Of a DNA stretch of 64,000 bases, positions 31,757 to 42,076 are shown in pieces. Under the pieces are notes generated by a model that was not told the DNA's origin, ran no database searches, and was given only the letters and a program-made list of their open reading frames with translations. The DNA is from Lachnospiraceae bacterium (GTDB lineage: Bacteria; Bacillota; Clostridia; Lachnospirales; Lachnospiraceae). Every line of letters starts with the position of its first letter. Position 1 is the first letter of the stretch. The DNA lies in the NCBI GenBank assembly GCA_021202465.1, contig JAJQCZ010000010.1, positions 1 to 64,000 on the forward strand. The letters are read 5' to 3'. The position numbers and the translations under genes are program-made.

Positions 31757-34700
31757 TTACCGGAAATAGCGCACACCGGCCTCGAAGATCCGCATATCCT
31801 GATCGCCGTAAATATTCTTCTGCAGCGACGCCCCGTGCCTCTCGTTGTGAAGCATCTTGCCCAGGACCCGTCCGTCAGGGCTGGTGATTCCCTCGATGGC
31901 CCGGAAGGAGCCGTTGGAGTTCCAGGTCTCATCCATGGACACATTTCCCTCGGGATCACAGTACTGCGTCGCCACCTGACCGTTCGCGAAGAGCTTCTCC
32001 AGCCAGGCGTCATCAGCCACAAAACGTCCCTCGCCGTGGGAAGCGGGGTTGCAGTACACGCCGCCCAGGTCTGCGAGCTGCAGCCAGGGAGATTTGTTCG
32101 TCACAACCTTCACGTAATTCATGCGGGAAATGTGACGCCCCACCGTATTAAAGGTCAGCGTAGGAGAAGCAGCGCCCTGCGGCACGATCTTCCCCTCAGG
32201 CACCAGTCCCAGCTTGATCAGCGCCTGGAAACCGTTGCAGATACCCAGAGCCAGACCGTCCCGCTCGTTTAACAGCTTCTCCACTTCCTCGCGAATCTTC
32301 GCGTTGCGGAAGGTCACCGCGAAGAACTTGGCCGAACCGTCCGGCTCATCACCGGCGGAAAAACCGCCGGGGAAGAAGATGATCTGCGCCTGAGCGATCT
32401 CTCTGGCAAATTCATCCACGGAAGAACGGATGTCCTCGGCGGTCAGGTTCCGCATGACCTTCACCACCGCACGGGCGCCGGCCCGCTCCATCGCCTGTGC
32501 GCTGTCCACCTCGCAGTTTGTACCGGGGAACGCAGGGATAAAGACCCGCGGCTGCGCCAGCTTGTGATTGCAGATGTAAATATCCTTCGTATTGTAAAGA
32601 GGACTCTCCACCGGTGTCTTCGTCTCGGTGACATGCGTCGGGAACACCTTCTCCAGCGGAGCGCTCCAGGTACGGATGGCCTCCTCGAGGTCGATGACCG
32701 CCTCTCCGTAAGCAAGCTTCGCTTCCGCAGTGACTTCACCGATCACACGTCCGGCCGCATTCAGATGTGCCACTTCCTCCGCCGGTACCTCGGCCACGAT
32801 ATTGCCCCAACCCGCTGCGAAGAATTCCTCCGCGGGGAAAGCCGGATTGATCGTCACGCCCAGCTTATTGCCAAAGGCCATCTTGGCCACGGCCTCCGCC
32901 AGGCCCATCCGCTCCACCTCGTAGGCGGCGACGATACGGCCCGCCTGCGTATCCTCATGGATCGCTTCATAAAGCGCCCGGATCTGCGCATAGTCCGGCA
33001 GCCCTTTGGCATCCTTCTGAATGGAGAAAAGCACCAGCTGATCTCCGGCCTGCTTCAGCTCCGGTGTGAGGATATCCCCTTCCTTCGCCATATCCACCGC
33101 GAAGGAAACCAGCGTCGGCGGCACATCGATCTCATTAAAGCTCCCAGACATACTGTCCTTGCCGCCGATCGAAGCCAGGCCGAAACCCTTCTGCGCCTTA
33201 AAAGCGCCGAGCAACGCGGCAAAGGGCTCACCCCAACGCTCCGGATCCGTCCCCAGCTTGCGGAAGAATTCCTGGAAGGTGAAATGAATGTTCCGGGAGT
33301 CGCCGCCCCCCGCCACGATCTTCGCCACGGAAGAAATCACCGCATACTGCGCCCCGTGATAAGGGCTCCAGGAGGAAAGATACGGATCGAAACCGTAGCT
33401 CATCATGGTCACCGCATCGGTCTCCCCGGAGATCAGCGGCAGCTTTGCCGCCATGGCCTGCGTCTCTGTCAGCTGATATTTTCCCCCGTAGGGCATGAGC
33501 ACCGAACCGGCACCCACGGTAGAGTCAAACATTTCCACCAGACCCTTCTGGGAGCAGACGTTCAGATCACGCAGGGTATCCATCCATTTTTCCTGCACCT
33601 GATCGGGCGCCACCGGCTCTTTGTTCAGAAGAGTCCCTTCTTCGTTCGGAACCCGCACCCGCAGATCCGTCTCCTGGTGCGCGCCGTTGGTGTTCAGGAA
33701 ATCGCGGCTGATATCCACGATGATCTTGTCACGCCAGTACATGACCAGACGTTTCTCTTCCTTCACCTCAGCCACGACGACGGCCTCCAGGTTCTCTTCC
33801 CGGATGTATCCCATCATCTCAACCAGATTTTCCGGATCGATGACAACCGCCATACGCTCCTGTGACTCGGAGATGGCAATCTCCGTGCCGTCCAGACCGG
33901 CGTACTTCTTGGGAACCATATTCAGATCGATCCACAGACCATCGGCCAGCTCGCCGATGGCTACGGACACGCCGCCGGCGCCGAAATCATTGCACTTGCG
34001 AATCAGACGGCTGACCTCGGGACGACGGAACAGACGCTGAATCTTCCGCTCCGTGGGCGCATTTCCCTTCTGCACCTCAGCGCCGCAGGTGGCCAGCGAC
34101 GAGGAGTTGTGCGCCTTGGAGGAGCCGGTGGCTCCGCCGCAGCCGTCACGCCCGGTCCGGCCGCCGATCAGCAGGATGATGTCGCCGGGATCGGAGGTCT
34201 CACGGATGACATTCTTCCGCGGCGCCGCGCCCATGACCGCGCCGATCTCCATCCGCTTGGCCACATAGCCGGGATGATAAATTTCCTTCACATAACCGGT
34301 CGCCAGACCGATCTGGTTGCCGTAGGAGCTGTAGCCCCGGGCCGCGTCGGTAACGATCTTCTTCTGAGGCAGCTTCCCGGCCAGCGTCTTCTCCACGGGA
34401 GCCGTGGGATCCGCCGCACCCGTCACGCGCATGGCCTGATAGACATACGTGCGACCGGACAGCGGATCGCGGATCGCGCCGCCAAGACACGTGGCCGCGC
34501 CGCCGAAGGGTTCGATCTCCGTGGGGTGATTGTGCGTCTCATTCTTGAAATTGATCAGCCACTCCTCGGTCTCTCCGTCCACCGTCACCGGCACCACGAT
34601 GCTGCAGGCATTGATCTCGTCGGTCTCTTCCTGGTCGGTGAGCTTTCCTTCCTTTTTCAGCTTCTTCATGGCGATGAGCGCCAGATCCATCAGACAGACA

Positions 34701-35512
34701 TATTTATCCTTACGGTCACCGTACACATTGGCCCGGTCCGCCAGGTACTCCTGATAGGTCTTCTCCATTTCCTCCCGGTAATCACCGTCGGTGAAGGAAA
34801 TATCCTTCAGTTCTGTCTGGAACGTCGTGTGGCGGCAGTGATCCGACCAGTAGGTATCCAGCACCCGGATCTCCGTCATCGTCGGATCGCGCTGTTCCTC
34901 TCCGGCAAAGTATTCCTGAATGAAACGGAAATCTGCGAAGGTCATGGCCAGGTTCAGGGACTCATACAGCTCGCGCAGGGGTGCTTCCTCCATCGTGCGG
35001 AAACCGTCAAAAATCTTCACGTCGGCCGGCTCCTCGAACTGCGTCACCAGCGTCTCGGGGACATCCCCATCCGCCAGGCGGGAATCCACCGGATTGATGC
35101 ACAGGGACTGGATTGCCTTCATCTCCTCGTCGCTGACCTCTCCTTCGATGACGTAGGTGGTCGCGGAGCGGATGATGGGTTCCTCATCCTCCTTCAGAAG
35201 CTTCACACACTGCTCCGCGGAATCAGCCCGCTGGTCGAACTGTCCGGGCAGATACTCCACAGAGAACACGCGCGCGCCTTCCGCGCGGGGAAAAGTCCCC
35301 TCATACAGATCGTCCACCGGCGGTTCTGAGAAGACCAGCCCCCGGGCCGCCTCATAGGTCGCTTCGCTGAGATTCTCCATGTCATAACGGATCAGAACCC
35401 GCACCTTCGTCACGGTCCGAATCCCCAGGAAGTTCTCGATCTCCTCCTTCAGTCCCCGCGCCGCCACGGCATAGGCGGGCTTTTTCTCCACGTAAATACG
35501 CTTCACACTCAT
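31757..35512 (-). CDS. purL: Phosphoribosylformylglycinamidine synthase, single-chain
   Basis: The 1,251-residue protein fuses the synthase and glutaminase parts. TYWSDHCRHTTF (near 220) and NFKNETHNHPTEIEPFGGAAT (near 325) are the ATP and substrate motifs. The C-terminal amidotransferase has PAFPGTNCEVDS, FPGGFSAGD, the nucleophile in GICNGFQALIKLG, and PASHGEGRF with the catalytic His. It converts FGAR and glutamine to FGAM in purine synthesis. The start at 35512 is chosen over the frame to 35563 because GGAGG precedes it and the length is normal for the clostridial type. A promoter with a palindrome lies upstream. Confidence 0.97.
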   Translation of the reverse strand: MSVKRIYVEKKPAYAVAARGLKEEIENFLGIRTVTKVRVLIRYDMENLSEATYEAARGLVFSEPPVDDLYEGTFPRAEGARVFSVEYLPGQFDQRADSAEQCVKLLKEDEEPIIRSATTYVIEGEVSDEEMKAIQSLCINPVDSRLADGDVPETLVTQFEEPADVKIFDGFRTMEEAPLRELYESLNLAMTFADFRFIQEYFAGEEQRDPTMTEIRVLDTYWSDHCRHTTFQTELKDISFTDGDYREEMEKTYQEYLADRANVYGDRKDKYVCLMDLALIAMKKLKKEGKLTDQEETDEINACSIVVPVTVDGETEEWLINFKNETHNHPTEIEPFGGAATCLGGAIRDPLSGRTYVYQAMRVTGAADPTAPVEKTLAGKLPQKKIVTDAARGYSSYGNQIGLATGYVKEIYHPGYVAKRMEIGAVMGAAPRKNVIRETSDPGDIILLIGGRTGRDGCGGATGSSKAHNSSSLATCGAEVQKGNAPTERKIQRLFRRPEVSRLIRKCNDFGAGGVSVAIGELADGLWIDLNMVPKKYAGLDGTEIAISESQERMAVVIDPENLVEMMGYIREENLEAVVVAEVKEEKRLVMYWRDKIIVDISRDFLNTNGAHQETDLRVRVPNEEGTLLNKEPVAPDQVQEKWMDTLRDLNVCSQKGLVEMFDSTVGAGSVLMPYGGKYQLTETQAMAAKLPLISGETDAVTMMSYGFDPYLSSWSPYHGAQYAVISSVAKIVAGGGDSRNIHFTFQEFFRKLGTDPERWGEPFAALLGAFKAQKGFGLASIGGKDSMSGSFNEIDVPPTLVSFAVDMAKEGDILTPELKQAGDQLVLFSIQKDAKGLPDYAQIRALYEAIHEDTQAGRIVAAYEVERMGLAEAVAKMAFGNKLGVTINPAFPAEEFFAAGWGNIVAEVPAEEVAHLNAAGRVIGEVTAEAKLAYGEAVIDLEEAIRTWSAPLEKVFPTHVTETKTPVESPLYNTKDIYICNHKLAQPRVFIPAFPGTNCEVDSAQAMERAGARAVVKVMRNLTAEDIRSSVDEFAREIAQAQIIFFPGGFSAGDEPDGSAKFFAVTFRNAKIREEVEKLLNERDGLALGICNGFQALIKLGLVPEGKIVPQGAASPTLTFNTVGRHISRMNYVKVVTNKSPWLQLADLGGVYCNPASHGEGRFVADDAWLEKLFANGQVATQYCDPEGNVSMDETWNSNGSFRAIEGITSPDGRVLGKMLHNERHGASLQKNIYGDQDMRIFEAGVRYFR

Positions 35513-35581
35513 AGGTTTCTTGTCCTCCGTATCCTGGCCGCATGGCCAGCACAAATTTGTCAAAATTCGTTTTAAATAGTA

Positions 35582-35633
35582 AACGACAACTTGTTTTGTC
35601 GTTCACTATAACGTCCCTGACGGAATCTGTCAA
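35582..35633 (-). promoter_or_regulatory. purL promoter with palindrome at the transcription start
   Basis: On the minus strand TTGACA (35633-35628) and TATAGT (35610-35605) are 17 bases apart. Directly downstream, arms AACGACAA (35582-35589) and TTGTCGTT (35596-35603) enclose 6 bases, a likely operator at the start point. It does not match the PurR box I know for Bacillus. The -35 box touches the stop of the upstream sigma-like gene. Confidence 0.7.
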
Positions 35634-36496
35634 TCCTCTGACGAAAGATCTCCGTCTCCTGTATCCGGTGAGAACTCCGCCGCGTTGAGTGAGATCCGGA
35701 TCAGCTCCTTTACCTTATCCTCCGGCAGATTGACCCTGCGGGAGAGCTCCGTCAGCGTCGCCTCCCGGCCCAGTTCCTCCTCCAGCTCCGCCGTGGCTGC
35801 CAGCAGCCGGTTGGCTTCTCTTGCCATTTTCTCTCCGGCCTTCTCGTGATCCCCCTGCTCGGAGACCAGTGCCTTCATCGCCGTCTCCACACGGGCTGTC
35901 AGAAATTCCCGGATGCCTCCGGCCAGGAAGCTGGTTCCCGCCGCCATCTCATCCAGAGCCAGCACCAGCGCCATATTTCCCTCCTGCACCAGATCGCCCA
36001 TCAGGACGCCCCGACCGCTGTGGCGGCGGGCAATCTTCAGAACCAGGTGCAGATGTCCCTCTGTCAACCGGGTAAGAGCCGTCTCATCCCCCGTCAGCAG
36101 ACGCTCCGCCAGCATGGCGGCCTCGTCGGCTCCGCAGGGAACGACACCCTTCAGGTCTTCCAGATACATCTTAAAGTACGCTTTCTCCTCGCCGGTCAGC
36201 TTCGGCTCTCCGAGAGGCACGCTCCGCGTATCATGAGGCTGATAATCCTCAATGATAATGCGCTCTTCCTCTGCGTACTGATAGATCAGACGAATCTGGT
36301 CCTTCGTCAGTTCCATGCCGGGAAAGCAGGCCAGAATCTCACCGATGGTGATATGATTATAATTCCCCGCAGCCTTATTACGCAGACGGGCCAGCCCCTC
36401 CCGGAACTCTTCTTTTCTTTCCATGCTCCTGTCTTCACTCCCAGATTCAGGCTCCGCATCAGGCTCACTATTTTGCCCCCGCGGATCCCATACCAT
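35630..36496 (-). CDS. Degenerate sigma-70-like factor lacking region 4
   Basis: The protein (288 residues from the ATG at 36496; an ATG at 36424 is also possible) shows an N-terminal part like sigma region 1.1 (HITIGEILACFPGMELTKDQI), a region 2 core (LVLKIARRHSGRGVLMGDLVQEGNMALVLALDEM) and region 3 (LGREATLTELSRRVNLPEDKVKELIRIS). It then ends in an acidic tail exactly where region 4 should begin. The region 2.3-2.4 aromatic promoter-melting segment is replaced by FLAGGIREFLTARVETAMKA. It therefore cannot recognise a -35 box in the usual way. It may bind RNA polymerase as a modulator. It follows hemW by 19 bases, in the lepA-hemW operon. Confidence 0.7.
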   Translation of the reverse strand: MVWDPRGQNSEPDAEPESGSEDRSMERKEEFREGLARLRNKAAGNYNHITIGEILACFPGMELTKDQIRLIYQYAEEERIIIEDYQPHDTRSVPLGEPKLTGEEKAYFKMYLEDLKGVVPCGADEAAMLAERLLTGDETALTRLTEGHLHLVLKIARRHSGRGVLMGDLVQEGNMALVLALDEMAAGTSFLAGGIREFLTARVETAMKALVSEQGDHEKAGEKMAREANRLLAATAELEEELGREATLTELSRRVNLPEDKVKELIRISLNAAEFSPDTGDGDLSSED

Positions 36497-36515
36497 CTTT
36501 AAACAAGCGTACTCC

Positions 36516-37664
36516 TTACAGCAAAAACTCCACGAGAACCTGATTGCTGACATCGATTCCCTTCTCCGTAAGCCGCACGCGGTCGCCGTCCTGCTCCAGC
36601 AGGCCCTGATGAATCATCCGCTGCGTGGGCTCCCCGTACACCTGCTGGAAAGGAAGATGGAAACGCTCCTCGAACTCCCGGACAGAGATGCCTTGCATCA
36701 TGCGCAGCCCCAGGAACATGAACTCCTCCATGGTCGCCTGTTCGCTCTGCGCCGGCATCTTCCGGAAATTCGCATACGCGGTGCGCGCGCTCTCCCAGTA
36801 GTCCTTCTGCTCCCTGGGATTCGTGAAACGCCGGCCATTCAGATAAGACGACGCATTCACACCGAAGCCCACGTAATCGCCGCCGGTCCAGTACACGATG
36901 TTGTGATGGCATTCCTGCCCTTCCTTCGCGTAATTGGATATTTCATAACGGTGATAACCTTTCTCAGCCAGGAAGCTCCCCGTGTAATGGTACATCTCCC
37001 GCTCCACCTTCTCGGTGGGCAGAAGGCTCCGCCCCCGTCCCACCGCATATTTTTCATAGAAGGGCGTACCTTCCTCAATCGTAAGGCTGTACGCGGAAAT
37101 GTGTTCCGGGTCAAGCTCCGCCACCTTCTCCAGAGTATTCTTCCAGGAATCCAGGGTCTGCGTGGGAAGCCCCGACATCAGGTCGACATTGATATTCTGA
37201 AATCCCTTTCGTCGCGCCAGTTCATAGCTGTCCAGAAAATTCTGCCAGGTATGGATCCGGCCCAGAAGCTTCAGCTCTTCATCGTCCGCTGACTGCAGTC
37301 CCAGGCTCAGACGGTTGATGCCCATCTCCCGGTACGCGTCCAGCTTGTCCTCCGTCAGCGTGCCCGGATTGCATTCGATCGTGATCTCCGCGTCCTCCGC
37401 GATCTCATACTGATCCCGCAGCTGACGCATGATCCGCGCGAGGTTCGCCGGTTCCAGCAGCGACGGCGTGCCGCCCCCGAGGAAAATGGTCCGCACCGTA
37501 AAAAGATTCCCCAGAGCCTCGAATCCGCGAATCTCCTTCAGGAGCACCCGGATATAGTAAGCCTGTTCCTCCCGCGACGCCACGCCGGAAACAAAGTCGC
37601 AGTATTCACATTTGCGGGCGCAGAATGGAATGTGTACGTATACGCTCAGATCTTTTTTCGTCAT
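36516..37664 (-). CDS. hemW: Radical SAM heme chaperone HemW
   Basis: The 382-residue protein starts SVYVHIPFCARKCEYCDF with the radical-SAM CxxxCxxC cluster. GGGTPSLL (near 65) and the C-terminal HemW domain (ISVREFEERF, GLLEQDGDRVRLTEKGIDVSNQVL) follow. HemW lacks the extra residues of coproporphyrinogen oxidase HemN and is thought to insert heme into target proteins. The gene follows lepA by 14 bases, the standard Firmicutes order. GAGGGA precedes the ATG. Confidence 0.95.
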   Translation of the reverse strand: MTKKDLSVYVHIPFCARKCEYCDFVSGVASREEQAYYIRVLLKEIRGFEALGNLFTVRTIFLGGGTPSLLEPANLARIMRQLRDQYEIAEDAEITIECNPGTLTEDKLDAYREMGINRLSLGLQSADDEELKLLGRIHTWQNFLDSYELARRKGFQNINVDLMSGLPTQTLDSWKNTLEKVAELDPEHISAYSLTIEEGTPFYEKYAVGRGRSLLPTEKVEREMYHYTGSFLAEKGYHRYEISNYAKEGQECHHNIVYWTGGDYVGFGVNASSYLNGRRFTNPREQKDYWESARTAYANFRKMPAQSEQATMEEFMFLGLRMMQGISVREFEERFHLPFQQVYGEPTQRMIHQGLLEQDGDRVRLTEKGIDVSNQVLVEFLL

Positions 37665-37678
37665 GTATCCCTCAGTCC

Positions 37679-39493
37679 TTACTCATCGTCCAGTTTCAGG
37701 ACGCTCATGAATGCCTTCTGCGGAATCTCCACGTTGCCCACCTGGCGCATCCGCTTCTTGCCTTCCTTCTGTTTCTCCAGAAGCTTTCTCTTTCGGGTAA
37801 TATCGCCGCCGTAGCATTTGGCCAGGACATCCTTGCGCAGTGACTTCACCGTCTCACGGGCGATGATACGGCTGCCCACCGCCGCTTGAATAGGAATCTC
37901 GAAAAGCTGGCGGGGAATCTCCTCCTTCAGCTTCTCGCACATCTTCCGTCCCCGTTCGTAGGCCGTTCCTTCAAAGACAATGAAGGACAGAGCGTCCACT
38001 TCCTCCCGGTTCACGAGGATATCCAGCTTCACCAGGTCGGAGCGCTGATACCCCTTCATTTCATAGTCAAAGGAAGCATAGCCCCGGGAACGGGATTTCA
38101 GCGCGTCAAAGAAATCGTAAATGATCTCGTTGAGCGGCAGCTCATAGCGCAGCAGCGCCCGGGTGTCTTCCATATATTCCATACCCAGATACACGCCCCG
38201 CCGCTCCTGGCACAGATCCATGATGGCGCCGATGAACTCCGTGGTCACCATGATCTCCGCCGTCACCACCGGCTCCTCCATATACTCGATCTCTGTGGGA
38301 TCGGGCATGTTCGTCGGGTTGGTCAGATCAATGACCGTTCCGTCCGTTTTATGCACCTTGTAAATAACGCTGGGCGCCGTGGTCACAAGGTCCAGACCAT
38401 ACTCCCGCTCCAGCCGTTCCTGGATGATCTCCAGATGTAAGAGTCCCAGGAACCCGCAGCGGAAGCCGAATCCCAGCGCCACCGAGGTCTCCGGTTCATA
38501 CTGCAGAGAAGCATCGTTGAGCTGCAGCTTCTCCAGCGCATCCCGCAGATCCGGATACTTCGCGCCGTCCGCCGGATAAAGCCCGCAGTACACCATGGAC
38601 TGCACCTTCTTATAGCCGGGCAGCGGCGCCGCGCAGGGGCGTTCCCGCTCCGTCACTGTGTCGCCCACCCGGGTATCCCGCACATTCTTGATGCTGGCGG
38701 TCAGATAGCCGACCATCCCTGCCGGAAGCTCGTCACAAGGGATAAACTGCCCCGCTCCGAAATACCCCACTTCCACGACATCAAAATGGGCGCCGGTGGC
38801 CATCATCTGAATTTCCATGCCCTTGCGCACGGTTCCTTCCATGATCCGGCAGAAAACAATGACGCCCCGGTAAGAGTCATACACCGAGTCAAAAATCAGC
38901 GCCTGCAGAGGCACCGCCGGATCACCCTGCGGCGCGGGAATCCGCTCCACGATCGCATCCAGCACCGCCTCGATGTTGACGCCGTTCTTGGCAGAGATCT
39001 GCGGCGCATCCTGCGCTTCGATGCCGATGACATCCTCGATCTCATCGATTACCCGCTGCGGCTCGGCGCTCGGCAGGTCGATCTTGTTGATCACCGGAAA
39101 AACATCCAGATCGTGGTCCAGAGCCAGATAGACATTGGCCAGCGTCTGCGCTTCAATACCCTGCGCCGCATCCACGACCAGGATTGCCCCGTCGCAGGCT
39201 GCCAGACTGCGGGACACCTCATAGTTAAAATCCACATGACCAGGGGTATCGATGAGATTAAAAATGTATTCCTGCCCGTCGGGCGCCTTGTAAATGGTGC
39301 GCACCGCCTGAGACTTGATCGTGATGCCCCTCTCCCGCTCCAGATCCATGTTGTCCAGCACCTGCGCCTGCATCTCCCGCTGTGTCAGCAGCCCGGTCTT
39401 CTCAATGATCCTGTCTGCCAGCGTAGATTTCCCGTGGTCGATGTGGGCGATAATGCAAAAGTTTCTGATCCTGCTCTGATCTAAATCAGCCAT
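37679..39493 (-). CDS. lepA: Elongation factor 4 (LepA)
   Basis: The 604-residue GTPase has [14 protein letters not shown] (G1, residues 16-29), the G2 region with [18 protein letters not shown] (G3), NKIDLP (G4) and the C-terminal LepA-specific basic end ([24 protein letters not shown]). It acts on the ribosome, affecting translocation and ribosome assembly. Length is normal. AGGAGG lies before the ATG. It is upstream of hemW and downstream of spoIIP. Confidence 0.97.
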   Translation of the reverse strand: MADLDQSRIRNFCIIAHIDHGKSTLADRIIEKTGLLTQREMQAQVLDNMDLERERGITIKSQAVRTIYKAPDGQEYIFNLIDTPGHVDFNYEVSRSLAACDGAILVVDAAQGIEAQTLANVYLALDHDLDVFPVINKIDLPSAEPQRVIDEIEDVIGIEAQDAPQISAKNGVNIEAVLDAIVERIPAPQGDPAVPLQALIFDSVYDSYRGVIVFCRIMEGTVRKGMEIQMMATGAHFDVVEVGYFGAGQFIPCDELPAGMVGYLTASIKNVRDTRVGDTVTERERPCAAPLPGYKKVQSMVYCGLYPADGAKYPDLRDALEKLQLNDASLQYEPETSVALGFGFRCGFLGLLHLEIIQERLEREYGLDLVTTAPSVIYKVHKTDGTVIDLTNPTNMPDPTEIEYMEEPVVTAEIMVTTEFIGAIMDLCQERRGVYLGMEYMEDTRALLRYELPLNEIIYDFFDALKSRSRGYASFDYEMKGYQRSDLVKLDILVNREEVDALSFIVFEGTAYERGRKMCEKLKEEIPRQLFEIPIQAAVGSRIIARETVKSLRKDVLAKCYGGDITRKRKLLEKQKEGKKRMRQVGNVEIPQKAFMSVLKLDDE

Positions 39494-39715
39494 ACAGTTC
39501 CTCCTGAAGGCTGCACCGTGAGATCGATCTTTTCACGGCGCTCCTTTCTTTACCATAGCATAAAATGTCTGCTTCGGCAACTGTCCGCCGTATTTTTCCC
39601 TGCACCGCGCAGCCTGCAGCGCCGCCTTTCGCGGGCCTCCGCACTTCCCTCCGGCGTTGTCCTGATTCACCGCACTCCCTGTCAGACCGCTGTTTCACGG
39701 AAATCAAATCCGCTT

Positions 39716-40861
39716 TTACTCTCCGGAAGAAAGAATCAGATTCAGCAGACGGGCGAAGGGCTCCATGGCGTTCATGGCCTCTTCATATGTATTATTCTGC
39801 GCCCCGACCTCCACCAACAGAGAACGGGCGCGATAATGCAGATTATAACGGTATCCCTTCAGATAAATGCGCCGGTACAGGGAGGGGTACAGACTGTCGC
39901 CGGCCATCCGCAGCTGGAAGCTGAAGGCCAGATTGTCCTGCAGATAAGGATTATAGAGGCTCTCGATGCTTCCCCGCGAGGTGCGGGAGAGTCCGTTAAA
40001 AAGCATGATCTGCGCTGTCTGTTTTCCGTCGATCTCCGTCACCAGCCTGTTATCCTCGTCCACGCTGTCCCGGTGCAGGTCAATGATCACTTCAATGGAA
40101 GGATTTTCCTCCAGATACTCCTCCAGCCAATCCTGCGCATAGCTGTAGGCCCTGCTCCGGTCCAGCTCTCCGTCCACCATATCAAAGGTCGTCGTATTGT
40201 GTACGACCTGATACCCGTAGGTCTCCCGGAGCAGACGGGCCAGCTCCTCCCCCACGCCCTGCACCGTCTCCCCGGCCTCCCCGGAGGTGGAATCGGCATA
40301 GGCTTCCTGAGAGTGCGTGTGATAGATCAGAATCTGCGGCTCCGAGGATTTTTCCAGAGAGAAATCCTCGGTCAGGAACTGATTCGCATCCCAGTCGATT
40401 CCTTCTGAGGTCGTGCTGGAATCCACGCAGAATATATTATTCAGAAGAAAGTCTGTATCCGACAATTCCTCGCTGGTATAGCAGGAATAAGCCGCCTCCG
40501 CGACCGAGAAGATCTCCGCCTCATCCTCAGCGCTCTCCGTCTCTTCCTCCTCTGCCGCCTGCCCATTCGCTTCCGCATCCCCCGTCAGATTGTCCACGAC
40601 GGCAGCGATTCCTGCGCCGGTCAGGAAAGTCCTTGTTTCTGCCTGAGTCTCTGCCTCATCCGCCGCGCCGCTTTCCGCCGCTTCCTGAACCGCTTCGCTG
40701 CCGCCGGATATCTCGCTCTCTGCCTGTGCAGGCTCCCACGGCTCCACCATCGCGCTGACCGCCTCCATCAGCAGATGCGCCGGAGAGACGCCGCCCCACA
40801 GACTGTCCGGGAAGAGCAGCGCGATGGCCAGCATCCAGATGATCTTGTCAAAACCTCTCAT
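39716..40861 (-). CDS. spoIIP: Stage II sporulation protein P
   Basis: The 381-residue protein has an N-terminal hydrophobic segment (IIWMLAIALLFPDSLWG), a long Ala/Glu/Ser-rich low-complexity linker (about 45-160) and the SpoIIP amidase/endopeptidase domain: ILIYHTHSQEAY (first metal His and Glu), VIIDLHRDSV and LLVEVGAQNNTYEEA. SpoIIP degrades septal peptidoglycan during engulfment of the forespore. The start at 40861 begins right before the membrane segment; its ribosome site is weak. It follows gpr, as usual. Confidence 0.93.
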   Translation of the reverse strand: MRGFDKIIWMLAIALLFPDSLWGGVSPAHLLMEAVSAMVEPWEPAQAESEISGGSEAVQEAAESGAADEAETQAETRTFLTGAGIAAVVDNLTGDAEANGQAAEEEETESAEDEAEIFSVAEAAYSCYTSEELSDTDFLLNNIFCVDSSTTSEGIDWDANQFLTEDFSLEKSSEPQILIYHTHSQEAYADSTSGEAGETVQGVGEELARLLRETYGYQVVHNTTTFDMVDGELDRSRAYSYAQDWLEEYLEENPSIEVIIDLHRDSVDEDNRLVTEIDGKQTAQIMLFNGLSRTSRGSIESLYNPYLQDNLAFSFQLRMAGDSLYPSLYRRIYLKGYRYNLHYRARSLLVEVGAQNNTYEEAMNAMEPFARLLNLILSSGE

Positions 40862-40942
40862 GTTACCAGTATATGGACGCCCCCGGAAACTATGCCTTGC
40901 GAGGTCAGGCGGTCCGTCCCCTGACATCCGGAATCCTGCGAA

Positions 40943-41881
40943 TCAGGCTTCGCCATGCAATGCAATATTAATCCCCTCGGAGATCGTGAAGCTGAGACGT
41001 TCAATCGTGTCATCCACATCCTTGGGCGTCACGAACAGCGGACCGAAACGGGGCTCCAGCAGTTCCCGGATGAACTGGTATTTCTCCGCATCCGTCATTT
41101 CCTCCAGGATCCGGGAAACCGGCTCCGTCTCCGGACGGCCGGCCAGCACCTCCCCCAGCGCCTCTACCGTGTCGCAGACGATGGCCGCGGCCCGCACCAC
41201 CGTGGGCGCGCCGAGGGCGATGACCGGAATTCCCAGGCTCTCCCGCGTCAGCCCGTCCCGATGATTCCCCACGCCGGAGCCGGGATGAATCCCCGCGTCG
41301 GAGAGCTGAATCGTATTCCCCAGACGGCTGACACTGCGGGCCGCCAGAGCATCCACCACCAGCACGGCCTCCGGTTCCGTCTCCCGCACAATGCCCCGGA
41401 TCACCTCCGCGGCCTCCATGCCGGTCTGCGCCATGACGCCGGGCGCGATGCTGCTCACCCGCCCCTCCGGCAGCAGATTCCGGGTCACCGCCAGGTTGCC
41501 GCAGACCTTCGGCCCCAGAGAATCCGAGGTAACGGCGGCATTGCCCAGCCCCACCACGAGGACACGGGGCGCCTCCCCCACCGGTTTCTCCACGGTCCGT
41601 CCCAGCAGAGCATGGATCTGTTCCGCCAGGACCCGGGAGATCTCGCGATGGCTGCCCCCGTCATTCCTCCAGAGATTTGCCGCCTCCAGTGTCAGATAGG
41701 TTCCCACCGGCTTTCCGATCTGCGCCGCGCCCTGTTCGCTCTCCACCAGCACCTGCGAGACGCGAATATGTTCTCCGGCCTCCCACTCGCGAAAGCGAAC
41801 CCCCGAAGCTTCTTTCGCGTCCTCCTCCAAATGCTCCCTGGCCTCCACCGCCAGATCCGTCCGCACCTGAAATCCTGCCAT
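40943..41881 (-). CDS. gpr: Germination protease GPR
   Basis: The 312-residue protein starts with the typical GPR segment (FQVRTDLAVEAREHL), which includes the propeptide cleavage area, followed by the DSLGPKVCGNLAVTRN region and VLVVDALAARSVSRLGNTIQLSDAGIHPGSG. It is made as a zymogen in the forespore and cuts small acid-soluble proteins at germination. It shows that the organism forms, or recently formed, endospores. It is transcribed divergently from rpsT; GGAGG precedes the ATG. Confidence 0.95.
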   Translation of the reverse strand: MAGFQVRTDLAVEAREHLEEDAKEASGVRFREWEAGEHIRVSQVLVESEQGAAQIGKPVGTYLTLEAANLWRNDGGSHREISRVLAEQIHALLGRTVEKPVGEAPRVLVVGLGNAAVTSDSLGPKVCGNLAVTRNLLPEGRVSSIAPGVMAQTGMEAAEVIRGIVRETEPEAVLVVDALAARSVSRLGNTIQLSDAGIHPGSGVGNHRDGLTRESLGIPVIALGAPTVVRAAAIVCDTVEALGEVLAGRPETEPVSRILEEMTDAEKYQFIRELLEPRFGPLFVTPKDVDDTIERLSFTISEGINIALHGEA

Positions 41882-41956
41882 TCGTCACGCCCTCCTTCTG
41901 TTGCCGTCCTGCCATTATCTCTTCCTATTTTCCGCAATTTTTTTGTGAAATATGTA

Positions 41957-41985
41957 TTGACAACCCCGACGAAATCCAGTAAAAT
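41957..41985 (+). promoter_or_regulatory. Promoter of rpsT
   Basis: TTGACA (41957-41962) and TAAAAT (41980-41985) are 17 bases apart. The leader to the GTG at 42077 is about 85 bases, long enough for the feedback regulation known for S20 in other bacteria, but I see no specific structure. Confidence 0.75.
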
Positions 41986-42076
41986 TTCAAGGTATGTTTA
42001 CGTGAGAAGCGTCCGTGTCCGTTTTAAGTAAACAGTAATATTTCAAAAAGAATTTTTCATTGTGGAGGTACACAAA

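Noticed and set aside
29096-32272. 1,058-codon plus-strand frame
   Set aside because: Antisense of ppdK and the end of purL, both with full motif sets.
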